A DNA stretch of 64,000 nt from Apostichopus japonicus (GCF_037975245.1 NC_092577.1:25107398-25171397); one strand, 5' to 3'. Counted from the stretch's first letter, positions 22,178-33,503 are shown. Numbers and translations are program-made. The notes: generated by a model not told the origin, from the letters alone.

Positions 22178-24556
22178 AGAAACCCATTAGAGTTTTTGTA
22201 GTTTCATAGGTGTATTTGTAGTAATTTAGCTGTTGCCATTTCCAATATATCATATATCACTTTAATTTTGTTGACTGTATTACCTCCAACAAGTAAGTTT
22301 TCACTCTTGTGTTGCAAAATATGTCAGATTCATAAAAAATTACACATCAAAACCACAATGCTTTCAAATATTCTGATTGTCAATGTGTAATTTCAACTCC
22401 ATGGTTTTTAATTGTTATTGTTTTACTGTGCTGGCAGCATATGTAGAAAAATGTATTTTGCCATTGAGGCTTTCTCCTGTGTTAGTGATGTATGTGTGTG
22501 TGAAAGGAGCAAGGCAAGATCACCATTTAAGTAATTAGTTATCATATCGGACTGATATAGTTGCACTACTCACTCATTTTCTGGAGTGCTGTATTTATCT
22601 GTACTTGAACAGGGGCGTTAATATATCAAGTCTTGCCTAATCCTTTTCTTCTAATGACATGTGGTATTTAAAAAAAAATTATGGCTAATATGGGAAGTTA
22701 TGGAGTGTTGTGTAACAGAATGTATGTTACCCTCATCTTATACACTATACAACATCTATAGTGGTAAATTGGTTGTAACCAAGCGAGAGGTGGGAAGTTT
22801 GAATATGCTTCCTTATATACTTTATTTATTTGTTTATATTTGTTTGTACTATTGTTTAAGAAATACACTTGGTATGTTTGTAGGCTATTGCCTTTGGAAA
22901 ATTTTGATGTTTGTTAAATCCTCTGACCTCACATATATGTATCATGTGAGGCCCTCAATCACTAGGGTCATCTAGTCTTAATGCTCTATCCATCCATAAA
23001 TTATAATCTTAATGATGGTAAAATCATTCCCCTATTGAGAGGGTCGCATAAGAAAGTGTCACAAACACATATGCATATAGTATGCCTATAAGAATGGGGT
23101 TACCCCCTCTCCTCTGGTTCAGTCAATTGATTTTCCATTACTTTCTAGCGTAAACCATTGGTTTGATGGTGTTTCAAAGAATATCGGTTATAATAATCCA
23201 ATTCACATTGTTAACTGCAATTATAGTCTTAGCTTGTTCTTAGTTGTTCAATTAACTGATATGTAATGGCATGTATTGTCTACTACTTTCATTTTGTGAA
23301 AATGGTGCAAATGCCAAAAAAAAAGATTGTTTTTACTTTGTTTTCAGCTGCTGCTAGGAATCACTTTGACAATGATGATATGGTCAGTTGTTATACTGTT
23401 TAGTTATCACCAGGCCTGGATGTAACTGTAATGACATCTAAATGCAGCTCTTACTTTTCTACGTATTAAAAAACTTGTAAAGTTCATTAATTTGTAGCAA
23501 AGTGAGAATTTTAGCTTTTCATTTTCGTGTTAGTAAAATGCTGTTCTTAAATATATTTTTTTGAAAGAATTTCATTTCATTTTCGTTGTTGCATTTATTT
23601 GTTTTATAACATAACAGTACAATTAAGTCAAAGAACAAATACGTGAATGGACGTGATTTTAAAAAAGCCTCTTGCGAGTACAAAAGAAGCAACATAGTAG
23701 GAAAAAAACCCAACAATGTAGACAAGAAGAATTTCCTAAACGTACGCTACCCCACCATCTTTATGCCACCATAAGACTACAAAAGCTCACAAGAACATAG
23801 CGCTTGAGATTAATGAAATGGTTCAAGATATATTTCACTTGTGATAACAGCTTTCTGGAAAAACTTAATGAGATTCCACAATGTATGCTGCTGTCAAAAA
23901 AAACACATGAGGCATCACCCACTCCCCCCCTCCCTTCCCCCATATGCAATAGTGTGACAGGGTAGTACATCAAATGCTTTTGAAAGACACCAATATAACT
24001 TTCCACATAATCAAGTGAATCAGTGAAGTTTATCAACTGTATTTGCCAGCACAAGCTTGGTTGAGTGACCAGGACATAAACCAAACTGATGTAAGGGAAA
24101 TATGCTAGGATACAGAAGATTAGAAACATAAGACAAGTAGAAAAACGGTTTCAATTGCTGACTATTTTGAGCAACTCCCTTTTTGATTTCTTGCCTGAAG
24201 GCTCAAGGAATCTATGCGTTGGTGATTGCGTGTGTGTGTATGAGACGCCTTTTGCCTGTAAACACAATAACTCACCAATTGCAAGTGGGATTGAAGTCAT
24301 TCCTTGGACATAGATGCACCATACTGTATGGAAGAACCCACCTGATTTTGTTGCTCATTCACATGAATAATAATGAGGTCACAGGGTCAACCCAAAAAAT
24401 CTTCAAATGCTAATAACTCTTTAACCAAAAGTCATAATTTATTTATAATTGGTATTGATATATATAACTTCACATACCCCTCCTCCTCCTCCCCCCCCCC
24501 TTCACCTTGTACGTGCACGACTGTGGTACATACTTGAACACACGACTACTAATCGT
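22178..24556. other. Spacer between the two inner genes
   Basis: 2.4 kb of AT-rich sequence between convergent 3' ends. No gene was seen. Short C runs and (T)n are present. Confidence 0.45.
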
Positions 24557-25064
24557 TCAGTCTACAAGTATTGCATCTCCCAGTTGAAATCCTTTATACC
24601 TTCCATCAGCGGAAGGATAGCGCTCCCTGATTTTCCACACACAGCATGAAGGAATGACCAGTCGTCTGTGTGCTCCTAGCCGTCCATGTTGCCAGTAGAT
24701 GTATTGACGATACGCATAATATCTGAAGTTGGCATTTGACCTATCTGGGGTGTCTGCAAAAGTGTCCTCATTTGCCCTCATCGCAACGTCGAGTATGTAA
24801 ACATTTAGACAGATTTCAGAAAATATGCCTTGTGTTGCCAAGCATATATTTCTGTTCCCACAGCATCTCTGCTCAATAGCACTGTTCATGTCATGGCAAT
24901 TCCCACAAACACACCAGGATGGAGCTTCTTCAGCTTGAAGTGAGGCACTCACATCATCATTTGCCTGCCTCGTTATAATATCTTGGTATGCACCAGGATT
25001 TCTTCTAAGTAGCTGTGCAGCTATCTCTTCTAGGCTGGGACCTGTCCAGATCCTGGAGGAATGT
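24557..25064 (-). CDS. Ballast-domain exon of inner gene
   Basis: The acceptor is TTCTCTTTGCATTGTAG. 168 codons are open, and the ballast landmarks lie at residues 55-165. A helical stretch (SLEEIAAQLLRRN) precedes them. This is the best-preserved coding exon of either element. Confidence 0.8.
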
Positions 25065-27626
25065 CTACAATGCAAAGAGAATGAACCAGAAAGTCAAAAT
25101 AAGTGATATCTTGTAATATAAGAGGAAAATTTGTATACTTTCCAAACTCATGTATAGTTGATGGTAGATGACCTTTGTCCTCCTAGAAAAGCAATAGGTA
25201 TCAGCCACTCACGAATAGCAGACCTAGTTTAAAGTTTTAGCAAATCTCTGTTGCTCAGATACCATGTTTGCAAAAAAGAAAAGCAAATAAGAATAATGTT
25301 GTATTGACATACCAAGTTTAAAGACAACATCTTTGCCTATTTTCACTTAATGGTTTGGAGGTTATCAAACTTCCAGCTACATTTACCTCAAATAATATTT
25401 GATCCTCATGAAAAACAATTTTTTTGTTATTTTATGAGTTTATTTTCTATTTCAAAATCCAGCCCCTTAATGTTATGAATTGTATATTGCACTGCTCCAG
25501 ACAGAAGCAGATTCAAATTACAGTTTAATTAATGATGTGTAGAACAGGTGACGATCTTTTGTGTGGCAAATGTAAGAAATCCACAATACCATTTGCAGAG
25601 CATGAGTAACATGAGATAACTCTAATATGTAGACCTGTATGAACACTATTATTTCAGACACTGAAAAAGGAGGATATAGGCCTGTGACTTTTTACCAGAA
25701 TAACTTCGTCTCGATTTTCGGAAGGTTGTTCGTCTTGATTTGTAGTTGGGGATTGCTCCATTTCTTCTTCCTCACTGGAGTCATCCTAGCAAAATGAGAT
25801 TTTTCCAAACAATTTTCAATGTGGAGCTATTTTTAAGGAAGTGATATTTTAATCATTTAGTTTGAATATTATTATTGCAGAGATTCAAACTGTCATGCAG
25901 TTACCCAACAACACTTCTCGACTGGCAATTACTGGCACAAAAGCTTCAACAATATATTGGAGAATTGGGTTTGCGGATATTCAGTTACAATTGTTAGGGA
26001 TTTTCCGAAGCTTCAGTTGTGGCAAACAAAAGTAGATGAATGGAAACTTCCTTTGACAACTGGTTAGTGGGCTAACATGCAATGTGATTAATAGTGTACA
26101 TTTATAAAGTATTAGAGGAGGATCAAATCTATTTGCAAACACAAATTAATGATAAATTGATAGGTAAATGACACCATAGCCTTAATGCCTAGCTCTTACA
26201 TATAGTTTTGGGATTGCTGAGCAAGCTGCATATTTCTAAAGTATATAAGGCTTGTGGAACAGCAAACTGCATTTTGTGGCAGCTTACTCCTTGGTACCGT
26301 AACAATGTTTCGGCCTGTTTAATAAGTATGATGGTATGTTTTGTGCTACTAAACCCCTGTAACTGTACAATTCTTTGACTAAACACTTTTGCATTTGATG
26401 ATCAGTCCTCTTGGATCTCAAACAACCACCTGTGCAATCTCGTACAAAATAGCTCAACCTAAGAAAGATTTTCAATCAAAGTGGCTATTCTAACGACTGT
26501 TCGTAAGAATAATTTCCGACTACGCATGCGCAGTTGCTATTTTTATGACAGGAGAACTATTTTTTACGACCAGGAGTAACAATAAATTCCGGTTAGGGTT
26601 AGTGTTAGGATTGGGGTTTAGGGTTAAAGGTAGGGTTACCCCTACTACATGCGCAGTTGCTTTATTTACTTTACTGCGCTTCAATTCGCCTTTGTCGTAA
26701 GAATAGTTTATAAATAATTTTCAATCACAGTGGTTGTTGTAGTCTTTACAAATAAAGAAGACAATTCTTATTTCATGCTTTAACAGTTTGCATCCCCCCA
26801 AAATCCACGAAAACATAAATAGATGCTTGTTTTCAGGTACAGTAGAATGAGCCCTTGGTAACCACTAATTCCTGATGTTACAGACGATATCTTTCTACCT
26901 TAGTTTCCTCTGACATGCTTAGAAAGAAGCTTAGGCTTATACCCTATGTGCTTATATAGTATCGACTAAACAATGGAGTGTTATGGAGCATATTTATACT
27001 ATGAGATCCATTCTGTATTGAAAGGAAAGCACTTTATGTCAGTACTGCTTACATTACACGTCAAGTAACCGATACTGTCAGACAGTGCCTAGATGTAGTA
27101 TATTTTGCCAGATGACTGCATTGTATAAAATGTGTACATGGTCACTCTTGTGATCCATTAGTTGCAAGTGAAAAATAATTATGCTGTTTGTTTGGTGAGC
27201 CTATTATTGATCATTTTAAGGTAGGTCTAGGCCCTAAAGTGCTAAGTAAAAGTTACCGCTACTTTCTCCACTTAAACATTGTAACCTTCTATTATTTAGC
27301 CCTTGTAACTTGTAGTGCTGCTTGGGCTTACTTACTTCGTTGTTAATATTTATATGAAAGAAAAGATAGGCCTCACTATAGCAGCACTAGTAGTACTAGT
27401 GGTAGGGCCTACACGATATACTCACTGATTCATAACGGTTTCTGCACGGCTTACGATTGCTTCCACATCTACAACTAACGCCACAGGACTTCTCATCTAC
27501 TTTGCACGGACAAGCCCCTCGTCCCCTTTTCCTTGAACAAGTTGACCGGCAACGACAAACTACAGGGTCAGTTGTAGTTGTAAACCTCTCACTCGATAAT
27601 TCACTTTCTTATGGCGTGGCTGACAT
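24557..27626 (-). CDS. Cys-rich plus P2X7-ballast-domain protein gene (inner element)
   Basis: The exons are 27626-27426, 25785-25696 and 25064-24557. Exon 1 starts MSATP, then one TAA, then ESELSSERF and a Cys-rich block (CRCRSTC, KRGRGACPCK, SCGVSCRCGSNRKPC) ending at GTGAGT. Exon 2 is acidic (DDSSEEEEMEQSPTTNQDEQ). Exon 3 holds the ballast domain: WCVCGNC, RCC, NFRYYAYRQYIYW and RLVIPSCCVWKIRERYPS, ending KGFQLGDAILVD-stop. The family is a cytoplasmic zinc-binding domain of P2X7, which also exists without the channel in multicopy genes. Exon 1 and 2 phases fit. Exon 2 to 3 does not, so a small exon may be missed. Exon 3 is uninterrupted. The gene lies within 320 bp of the element end, opposite the transposase gene. 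Confidence 0.75.
25696..25785 (-). CDS. Acidic exon of inner ballast gene
   Basis: Thirty codons between TTTTGCTAG and GTAAAA: DDSSEEEEMEQSPTTNQD, EQPSENRDEVIL. It corresponds to the acidic leader of the outer copy. Confidence 0.55.
25786..27425. other. Intron of inner ballast gene
   Basis: Apart from the MITE at 26483-26708, no feature was seen. Confidence 0.4.
26483..26708. mobile_element. MITE copy with telomere-like core
   Basis: The ends are GGCTATTCTAACGAC and GTCGTAAGAATAG (inverted). Inside are CATGCGCAGTTGCT twice and GGTTAGGGTTAG-type sequence. A second copy lies inverted at 52849-53097. Confidence 0.65.
27426..27626 (-). CDS. Cys-rich first exon of inner ballast gene
   Basis: Eleven Cys fall within about 37 residues, in the pattern C-x-C-x3-C then C-x-C, C-x3-C-x-C, C. 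ATG is at 27626; the sixth codon is TAA, likely a changed Gln or Glu codon. The donor is GTGAGT. It could be a zinc-binding module. Confidence 0.65.
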
Positions 27627-27909
27627 TGTAAGTACAAGCTGGATTCCGCAAATAATATGATCTTGAGGGCCAGCTAATCGCCCGGCGTAATTTTCAGTAG
27701 CGTCTTATTACATTCAGCACACGTACGCATTGACATGCACAGGAAGCTTTGTACACGCTGTAGCGGTCGCACAACGATGTATTGAATAGTATTGAGTCAA
27801 GAAGGGCCTCCCATATCCACAGGTTCAGAGGTTATGACAAAATTTTTGCAAACAAGGCTGCTTAGATGGCGCTATCATTGTTTGCATATAACGATAAACT
27901 TTATAAATG

Positions 27910-27950
27910 TAATAGCGCCGCCGGTTTCTTGTACGCGAGCGCGTTTTTAA
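27910..27950 (-). repeat. Right terminal inverted repeat plus TTAA
   Basis: 27910-27946 is the right arm and 27947-27950 is the TTAA duplicate. Forty-seven bases of outer-gene intron separate it from the splice donor at 27997. Confidence 0.8.
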
Positions 27951-27997
27951 GGTACATTTGTAGAATCAATCTAAGTTTATATCTTAAATATCAGTAC

Positions 27998-28412
27998 CTG
28001 TACTAATTCTTGGTGAAGAACCATGTTCCAGTCAAGGTCAACGAAAGTGTAGGACCCATATTTTGCAGAGTGACCTGGGCTGTCACTCCTTCCATCTCCA
28101 CCATGGTTCACTGCCATACCGATCTCCTTCAGCCCCTCAATCATCTCCTCCTGCGACTCCCGCCAAACTCTGCTGATTGTTGGATGCAGCCAGTTCCTCT
28201 GATGCCTGTGAAATGTCCGTTTTGTAATGGCAGGACAATACATATTTGTAAAGACCCGCAGGGTCTTTGAAGGATTTGATCCTGCAAACAGAATCCCTGC
28301 ACTCATCATCAGGTTGCCATGGGGAATGTTTCCTACTAACGTCTGGCTGTCCCAGAAGGTGATGTTGGCACACTCTTTACACCTCTGCCTGACCCTTATC
28401 ATGGACCCTATA
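27998..28412 (-). CDS. Outer transposase-like gene, exon 3 (first catalytic D)
   Basis: The frame reads MIRVRQRCKEC, FWDSQTLVGNIPHGNLMMSA, TFHRHQRNWLHPTISRVW, GGDGRSDSPGHSAKYGSYT and HQELVQ, then the donor GTACTG. A likely 5' extension in another frame (ECGLCKFSEWELKHYR, 28413-28470) points to a one-base shift near 28410. The left end of the insertion-bearing intron starts at 27997. Confidence 0.75.
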
Positions 28413-28993
28413 ATGTTTCAGCTCCCACTCACTGAATTTGCAAAGACCACATTCAAATCACTTATAAAAATTTTTATTTGGTCATTCAGACAGAATTTAT
28501 ATTTTTGAGGATTTTTTAGAACAGCCTTTTTTCATCATGAAGGTATGAAAAATGTCAATCAACAAAACAGGCAATGTCCTTCAGAAAAAAAAAACAGACC
28601 CTAATACTGTTCATCTATGATTTGCCAAAAGAAATGTAATTGGACGGGAATAAATCTAGTAACAGGAAAACCATTTTGCACTTTCAGAATTGCACACACC
28701 ACTGTTTCATGAAAACCTTTGATATTACTTTCTTACATTAGAGCATGCAGGTTTTGTGTGCTTGACCAAACGCATGTAAGGCTGAATTCTAAAAACCAGC
28801 AAGATCTGTTGATAATTATTACCTAACAAAACAACCCATTCATCTGCTCACACTTTTTTTTTGGTGTTTGTCTTCAATTTTCACACTTTGAGAGAGAATG
28901 ATTGACTACATTGTACTTAATATAGTGAATTGAGTTAACATATATGTCATACACTGACATGCAAATGTGAGAAAGAAGGATAATAGTTCTTAC

Positions 28994-29258
28994 ACTGGAG
29001 ATGATCCAGGTCCATGATCACCACTGGGATCAGATGAATGAGAAGAAGGCTCATAAATTGGGCTTGATGGCTGGTTTGGCTCACTGGATTCTTCACTAAG
29101 TTCTGATGGTGGCTTTGTAGGGCTAACTGATAATGGAGTGGTTGGCTTGGGGGTAGTTGGCTTATGAGTAGCTGGCTTTGGAAACTCCTCAGATGTGTGT
29201 CTGAACTCTAGTGGTGGCAGTGGGACAAAAGCACACTGAACGTATGCCTGAACATACT
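28994..29258 (-). CDS. Outer transposase-like gene, exon 2 (Pro/Ser linker)
   Basis: The acceptor is ATTTTTTGAACAG. The frame reads YVQAYVQCAFVPLPPLEF, then KPTTPKPTTP-type repeats, SSPIYEPSSHSSDPS and GPGSSP, ending at GTAAGA. The linker is low-complexity and unstructured by composition. It joins exon 1 in phase. Confidence 0.6.
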
Positions 29259-30117
29259 CTGTTCAAAAAATTGAAGGTTGAGATTTATGTACATTGCAAA
29301 ATGTTTCTTACCTAACTAGACAATAATTTGCACTTACAGGGTTTGACAAACACATGGCTGCATTGGTTTTTCTTCTGTTTAACAGTTTTAGCAATGTAGT
29401 TTAGAAATCCTCAATGTCAATGTCTAATTAATGACATGAATATAACCTTGGGTCTATTTCAAATGTCTTAACTGTCAAGCAACATGAAGTCATGTACACA
29501 CCATATATCAAGTCAATCTCACATTTATTCGCTAAAACCTGCAAATCATTACTATACAGCATATTCACAACAAAACCAATAGGGCCCACCATTGTGCCAA
29601 GTAGTATTTCAACCAACCCACAGTTCTATAGATTCTGTGTGAATGAACCAAATTCAGGCATAATTTTCTCGGGCCCCACCCCTCATATTTAACCAGTAAA
29701 ATGAAATCTGGAACTGAAAATCTTCAATTCAAACCAACCCACTGTTCTTCACATTTACTTACATCAACACACATGTTATCTTCAGTAAATAGTACTTGAG
29801 CAAAGGAACCAAAAACTATACAGACAACAATCTTATCTACCAGTAGGGCATGGGCAGAGGTGATGTATTACCTTTAGACAAAAAAGCAGTCTCAACGGCC
29901 AACTCATCTCTGACCTGAACGTTCACAGTATCCCTTGGTGCAACAACAATACTACTTTCACCCTAGAGATGCAAATGTTAGATAAATCACTGATGAAACA
30001 TTGCACATGACTCCATTCAGTTCTTAGATATTCTGTATTTTGTGTCCATGAACACTTACATATTATGCACACAATAAAACAATATATACATATATATATA
30101 TATATGTATATATTTAC
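29259..30117. other. Intron of outer transposase-like gene
   Basis: AT-rich, with a (TA)n run near 30085-30110. No coding exon was seen. Confidence 0.4.
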
Positions 30118-30313
30118 CTGGATTCCACCTTTGGTCGACATTCCATGCTCTAAACGTGTAATTTAGGTCGTGTAGTTTGGCTCGCTCGTGTACAGCCAGT
30201 CGTGTGCTTTTTGAGAAACGCTTGATGCTGTTGGATTGTGCACAGCGCCATCTATTATGTCGTAACTTTATTTTCTCAAATCGACCTTTTGATCTTGAGG
30301 GACGACTTAACAA
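30118..30313 (-). CDS. Outer transposase-like gene, N-terminal exon
   Basis: A basic segment reads SRPSRSKGRFEKIKLRHN, SKSTRLAVHERAKLHDLN and VDQRWNP, with donor GTAAAT in phase with exon 2. No ATG fits the frame, so the true start is unclear; 30313 is a TTG. The segment S-x-S-T-x-x-x-x-x-E-R-x-K-x-x-x-L resembles the N-terminus expected in this family. Confidence 0.45.
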
Positions 30314-32184
30314 AGTTAGGGTATGTATAGTTACCCTCGTATAACAATGAACTTTAAGTCAACAGTCGATTTTTCGGGAATATCTTTCTGTTTGCAATAT
30401 ATATGTTCATTGGAAGAAGTGCTTTGCATCTGAATTTCCATTTCACGCAATGCCCTGGTAAATTTTTGAAGTATTTATCACTGATTTGATTTTAAACAAG
30501 ATATAAAAAAATTAGGGTGCTAATTTGGAGTGAAGATTTGTCTCTCTCTTATGCACATGCGCAGTGTAGCAATATCAAACTTAACGACGTTCGCACACTT
30601 TGTGTAGTGAGAAGTAAGGTGGATAGAATACGTTACATTTTGGTCCTGTCAAGTTCAAAATCAAATGCCTCTTACCATGGTGAGTAATTAAAATCAGTAA
30701 TAAATAATTATAAGGTAGGCATAATATTATGATTTGATGTGTATGTGGATCTGACCTGCTATATGCATTGGCCATGGCTAACTTTACTGCAGTTAGCGTA
30801 ACGTTATGGCTGGTCTGTAGCATACTACTGTAGTATTGGTAAGATGTGTTGTGGTAGAAAGCTGCAGCATTTGTATTGTAGGCCACTAGGCTATTACTAG
30901 CTATGCCTATCCCAGAATACATTAAAGAATAGGCCTATGCCTAGATACAACATGAATAGGCCTTTTCGCTAAGATCATGTGTAGTATCTGTTCCCTTCGA
31001 GGTGATGCACACCCGACGATGATCACACAGTCACAGTCCCGCTGCAAGGCGACTGGGTTTGACAGCGGATCAGTTGTTCGGTAGTTTGGTTTTCGTGCCC
31101 AGGTTCTTCCTGGGCGACTTTTCTTTAATTCTCTGGGCTCATATTCTAGGATTATTTATGTAATTCAGAGACACAGACAATAATAACCAAGGCTCCATAA
31201 ATTTCACTGCAGGGTGTTGTTGACCAGAAGTATAGCTACAGCTAGCCTACGCTAGTGTTTGACCGATAAAATGCGAGATAATCACATGTTTAAAGGGCTG
31301 ATTATCAGGCAATGGTAAAAGAGGGACCTTGCCTAGGCCATAGGCGTAACTGTTGGCTAATTTGGCACAATTAATTCTAATAGTTCCTATTGTTTTTTAT
31401 GAAAACTGAATTCAAAACTAAATACAAGGTTAGGCCTGAGTTTGGTTTATTGCCAAATGCAGCTAGTGATAGGTCTAATTCTAGCAAAAAGAGAACCAGC
31501 TAGCATGGAGAATGATGTTCCCTTCTGTGTCATTTCTTTACAGAACTAAACAAGTTTTATTTGTGCAGTATATAGGTGCAAACTTCCCTGCTACCTCGAT
31601 GGTACATATGTTCTCAAACTTTGTATTTAGGTCAGGATTTGTTGCAAGCACATCTATTTGGTTACAATTGCCTAGGTCTACAACTTTTTTACTAAGAGCC
31701 TGATAATACATCACTGCGGAGTCTCCTATTGTGATATTAATGTATGCAAAGGATGCTCATGTTTCACAGTGAGACTCTCACTTTCACGTATCGTCTGCAG
31801 GTGAAATTGTGAAACTTTACAGTAAAATGCCATTTACACTTGCTCTCGTCTAAGTTTTTTAAATGTTTTTATTTGGAATGCACTTTGAACATAGCTCATT
31901 GGAATTTTGTGTTTTCAGATCTGCTTTTATATGCATGAACAATTATCTTTTAAATATTCAGGTTTGAAGCAGCAATCTCTTGAATGCTAACTTTGATACA
32001 TCATGCCTGGTCATTATCTTCTTAGTGACGTAGAAAACTCTCAGCTGGCTTATTTGTGACTGTTACATTAAATATACACTTGTAGTTATAATGCACCAGC
32101 CTTCACGTGTGGATATTTCAGACTGACAGCACATGGTTGCTTCTTGAAAATAAAGTAAAGATGCTTTGTTTTTTCCCTCTGCAG
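30314..32184. other. Spacer, nothing recognised
   Basis: Between the outer element and the first seen exon of the SET gene. The right border of the outer element must lie here if it is a transposon, but I could not place it. Confidence 0.4.
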
Positions 32185-32299
32185 ATGAGAAAAAAAAAAA
32201 TACAGTATCAACTTAACCCAGTGGATGATGCCAAAAATCACTGCAGAAAATGCCAAGATAAGCCTGGATTTGAAGGCAAATTTATAAACCATTACATCG
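32185..32299 (+). CDS. SET gene, first seen exon
   Basis: The acceptor is TTTTTTCCCTCTGCAG and the donor GTATGT. The frame reads MRKKKIQYQLNPVDDAKNHC, RKCQDKPGFEGKF and INHYI. It may be an internal exon. The ATG directly at the splice site may be chance. Confidence 0.55.
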
Positions 32300-32681
32300 G
32301 TATGTGAGCAATTCTTATGTCACAGCCCTATTTGATATCAATCTTACAGCTATAGACTAGTGTAGATTAATTCATGAGTCAAGATTTAGTTGCGGTTTAA
32401 AGATGACTGTAAAGCAGAGCTTTTAGCACCAATGTAATCAAAATTGCAATTTTGTGTCACTTAATTACATAATGTTTATGTAATATTAATTGTTATAATT
32501 GTAATCATAGGCATTTTTATCATATGTTTCAATAGTGATAGTGATTACAAAAAACACTATGGTTGAAACTATCATACAATAACTCAGTGTTTTCTGTTTA
32601 AAGTGTAATTAAGGTTTGGTTTACTATTGACTGAACTCTTTGTACTCAGTAACATTATGTGTGTGTATTGTTTTGTTACAG

Positions 32682-32832
32682 GCCAGGGAGTTTTCACAAC
32701 CACAAGTTTTAAGAAGGGAGACTTCCTACTTGATTATGCAGGGGTTCTTATCACAGCCGAAGGAAGTAAAAGGGAGGAAGAGTACCCACCAACCACTGGC
32801 AGTTTCTTATTCTTTTTTTTAAAAGATAAGTG
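32682..32832 (+). CDS. SET gene, N-terminal half of SET domain
   Basis: The acceptor is TTGTTTTGTTACAG and the donor GTAGGT. The frame reads GQGVFTTTSFKKGDFLLDYA, GVLITAEGSKREEEYP and GSFLFFFLKDK. The G-x-G and the Y-x-G of the cofactor pocket are present. The last codon is split as TG|T. Confidence 0.75.
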
Positions 32833-33503
32833 GTAGGTACACATACAAAGCTGTTTATTGCCACAGTGACCAGCCACTAATAGTACAGATTTTAAGGACA
32901 GTTGCAGCACCTGTATTTCTAGACCATTTCTTCCCACATTTAGGGAGAATGTACTATTAATGGGGGCAAGTAAGTCACTATTTTGGTTTAAAATGTGATG
33001 GTTGCTATTATGTTTGGCTGTTTCTATGACCAAAATACCAGTTCTGCTAATAATTGTTGTCACTCACTGCAAAAGGCACCATTGTTTATCTCTGCATCTT
33101 CCAACTGTCATTCAGAATGGACAAAGCTAGGTTAACTATAAGAGTACTATAGGTCCTTCTTCAGCACTCATTGCCAACCGGTTGTTTGTTGTCATAAACT
33201 GCTGAGTTGTTTGCTGGATACATGACAAAGTAACATTTTAGTTCATTTTAGTTCACAGTTGGCTTCGTGGAGTGCAGACGTGTTTTTTGCTCTCGCTCTC
33301 CATATACTACACTGTACTATATTAACTTATACCGTATTGCACTGTACTGTACTGTGCTTCCCGCCAGGCGGGAGTGGTATTTTCTGTTAGTACGTGCGTG
33401 CTACAGGCGTTGGTTTGTTTTTCGATATATTGTTCTTACTTTACTATTACTTTTGTTTTGGTTCGTTTCTTGCTCCTCCGTGGCCTAGTCACCTTGCGGT
33501 ATC

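Larger units (their letters stand above)
15144..27946. mobile_element. Inner TTAA-type (Kolobok-like) DNA element, 12.8 kb, two genes
   Basis: The ends are inverted copies of each other: AGACGCGCTAGCGTACAAGA on the left, and AAACGCGCTCGCGTACAAGA when the right end is read inverted. Both continue GAAACCGGCGGCGCTATT. That gives about 36 bp with two mismatches. TTAA flanks both ends. Inside are a transposase-like gene (+, starts 326 bp from the left end) and a P2X7-ballast gene (-, starts 320 bp from the right end), convergent, plus later insertions. TTAA duplications are known for piggyBac and Kolobok; the protein family points to Kolobok. It sits in an intron of the outer transposase-like gene. 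Confidence 0.8.
9758..30313. mobile_element. Outer two-gene DNA element (ends not found)
   Basis: I group the plus-strand ballast gene (9758-11983) and the minus-strand transposase-like gene (30313-12887) as one element, because the inner element repeats the same convergent gene pair. The true ends are not visible to me. I found no matching inverted repeats near 9.4 and 30.4-30.6 kb. With the inner element removed the span is about 7.7 kb. The grouping is inference. Confidence 0.5.
12887..30313 (-). pseudogene. DDE transposase-like gene of the outer element, split by the inner element
   Basis: The exons (minus order) are 30313-30118, 29258-28994, about 28412-27998, 15052-14622, 14376-14125, 13949-13778, 13338-13191 and 13051-12887. 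The family is a multicopy DDE-type protein of marine animals that I associate with Kolobok-like TTAA transposons. Landmarks are FWDSQTLVGNIPHGNL, GGDGRSDSPGHSAKYG, ELVQ|SNEV, HYDVWHITKG, KKIDKLGKKK, NHLYWVAASTPDGH, SNVESFHSVVIHFAPKN, LQLAALHFNENSSR and YVEKLTSTLL. Splice phases match at most junctions. It is broken: stops lie in exons 5 and 6, there is a shift in the last exon and probably one near 28410, and a LINE tail sits in exon 4. The 12.8-kb inner element sits in the intron after ELVQ. Removing it leaves a 138-nt intron. Confidence 0.8.

Noticed and set aside
30581-30922. 113-codon minus-strand frame
   Set aside because: Low coding character, with no motif or splice context.
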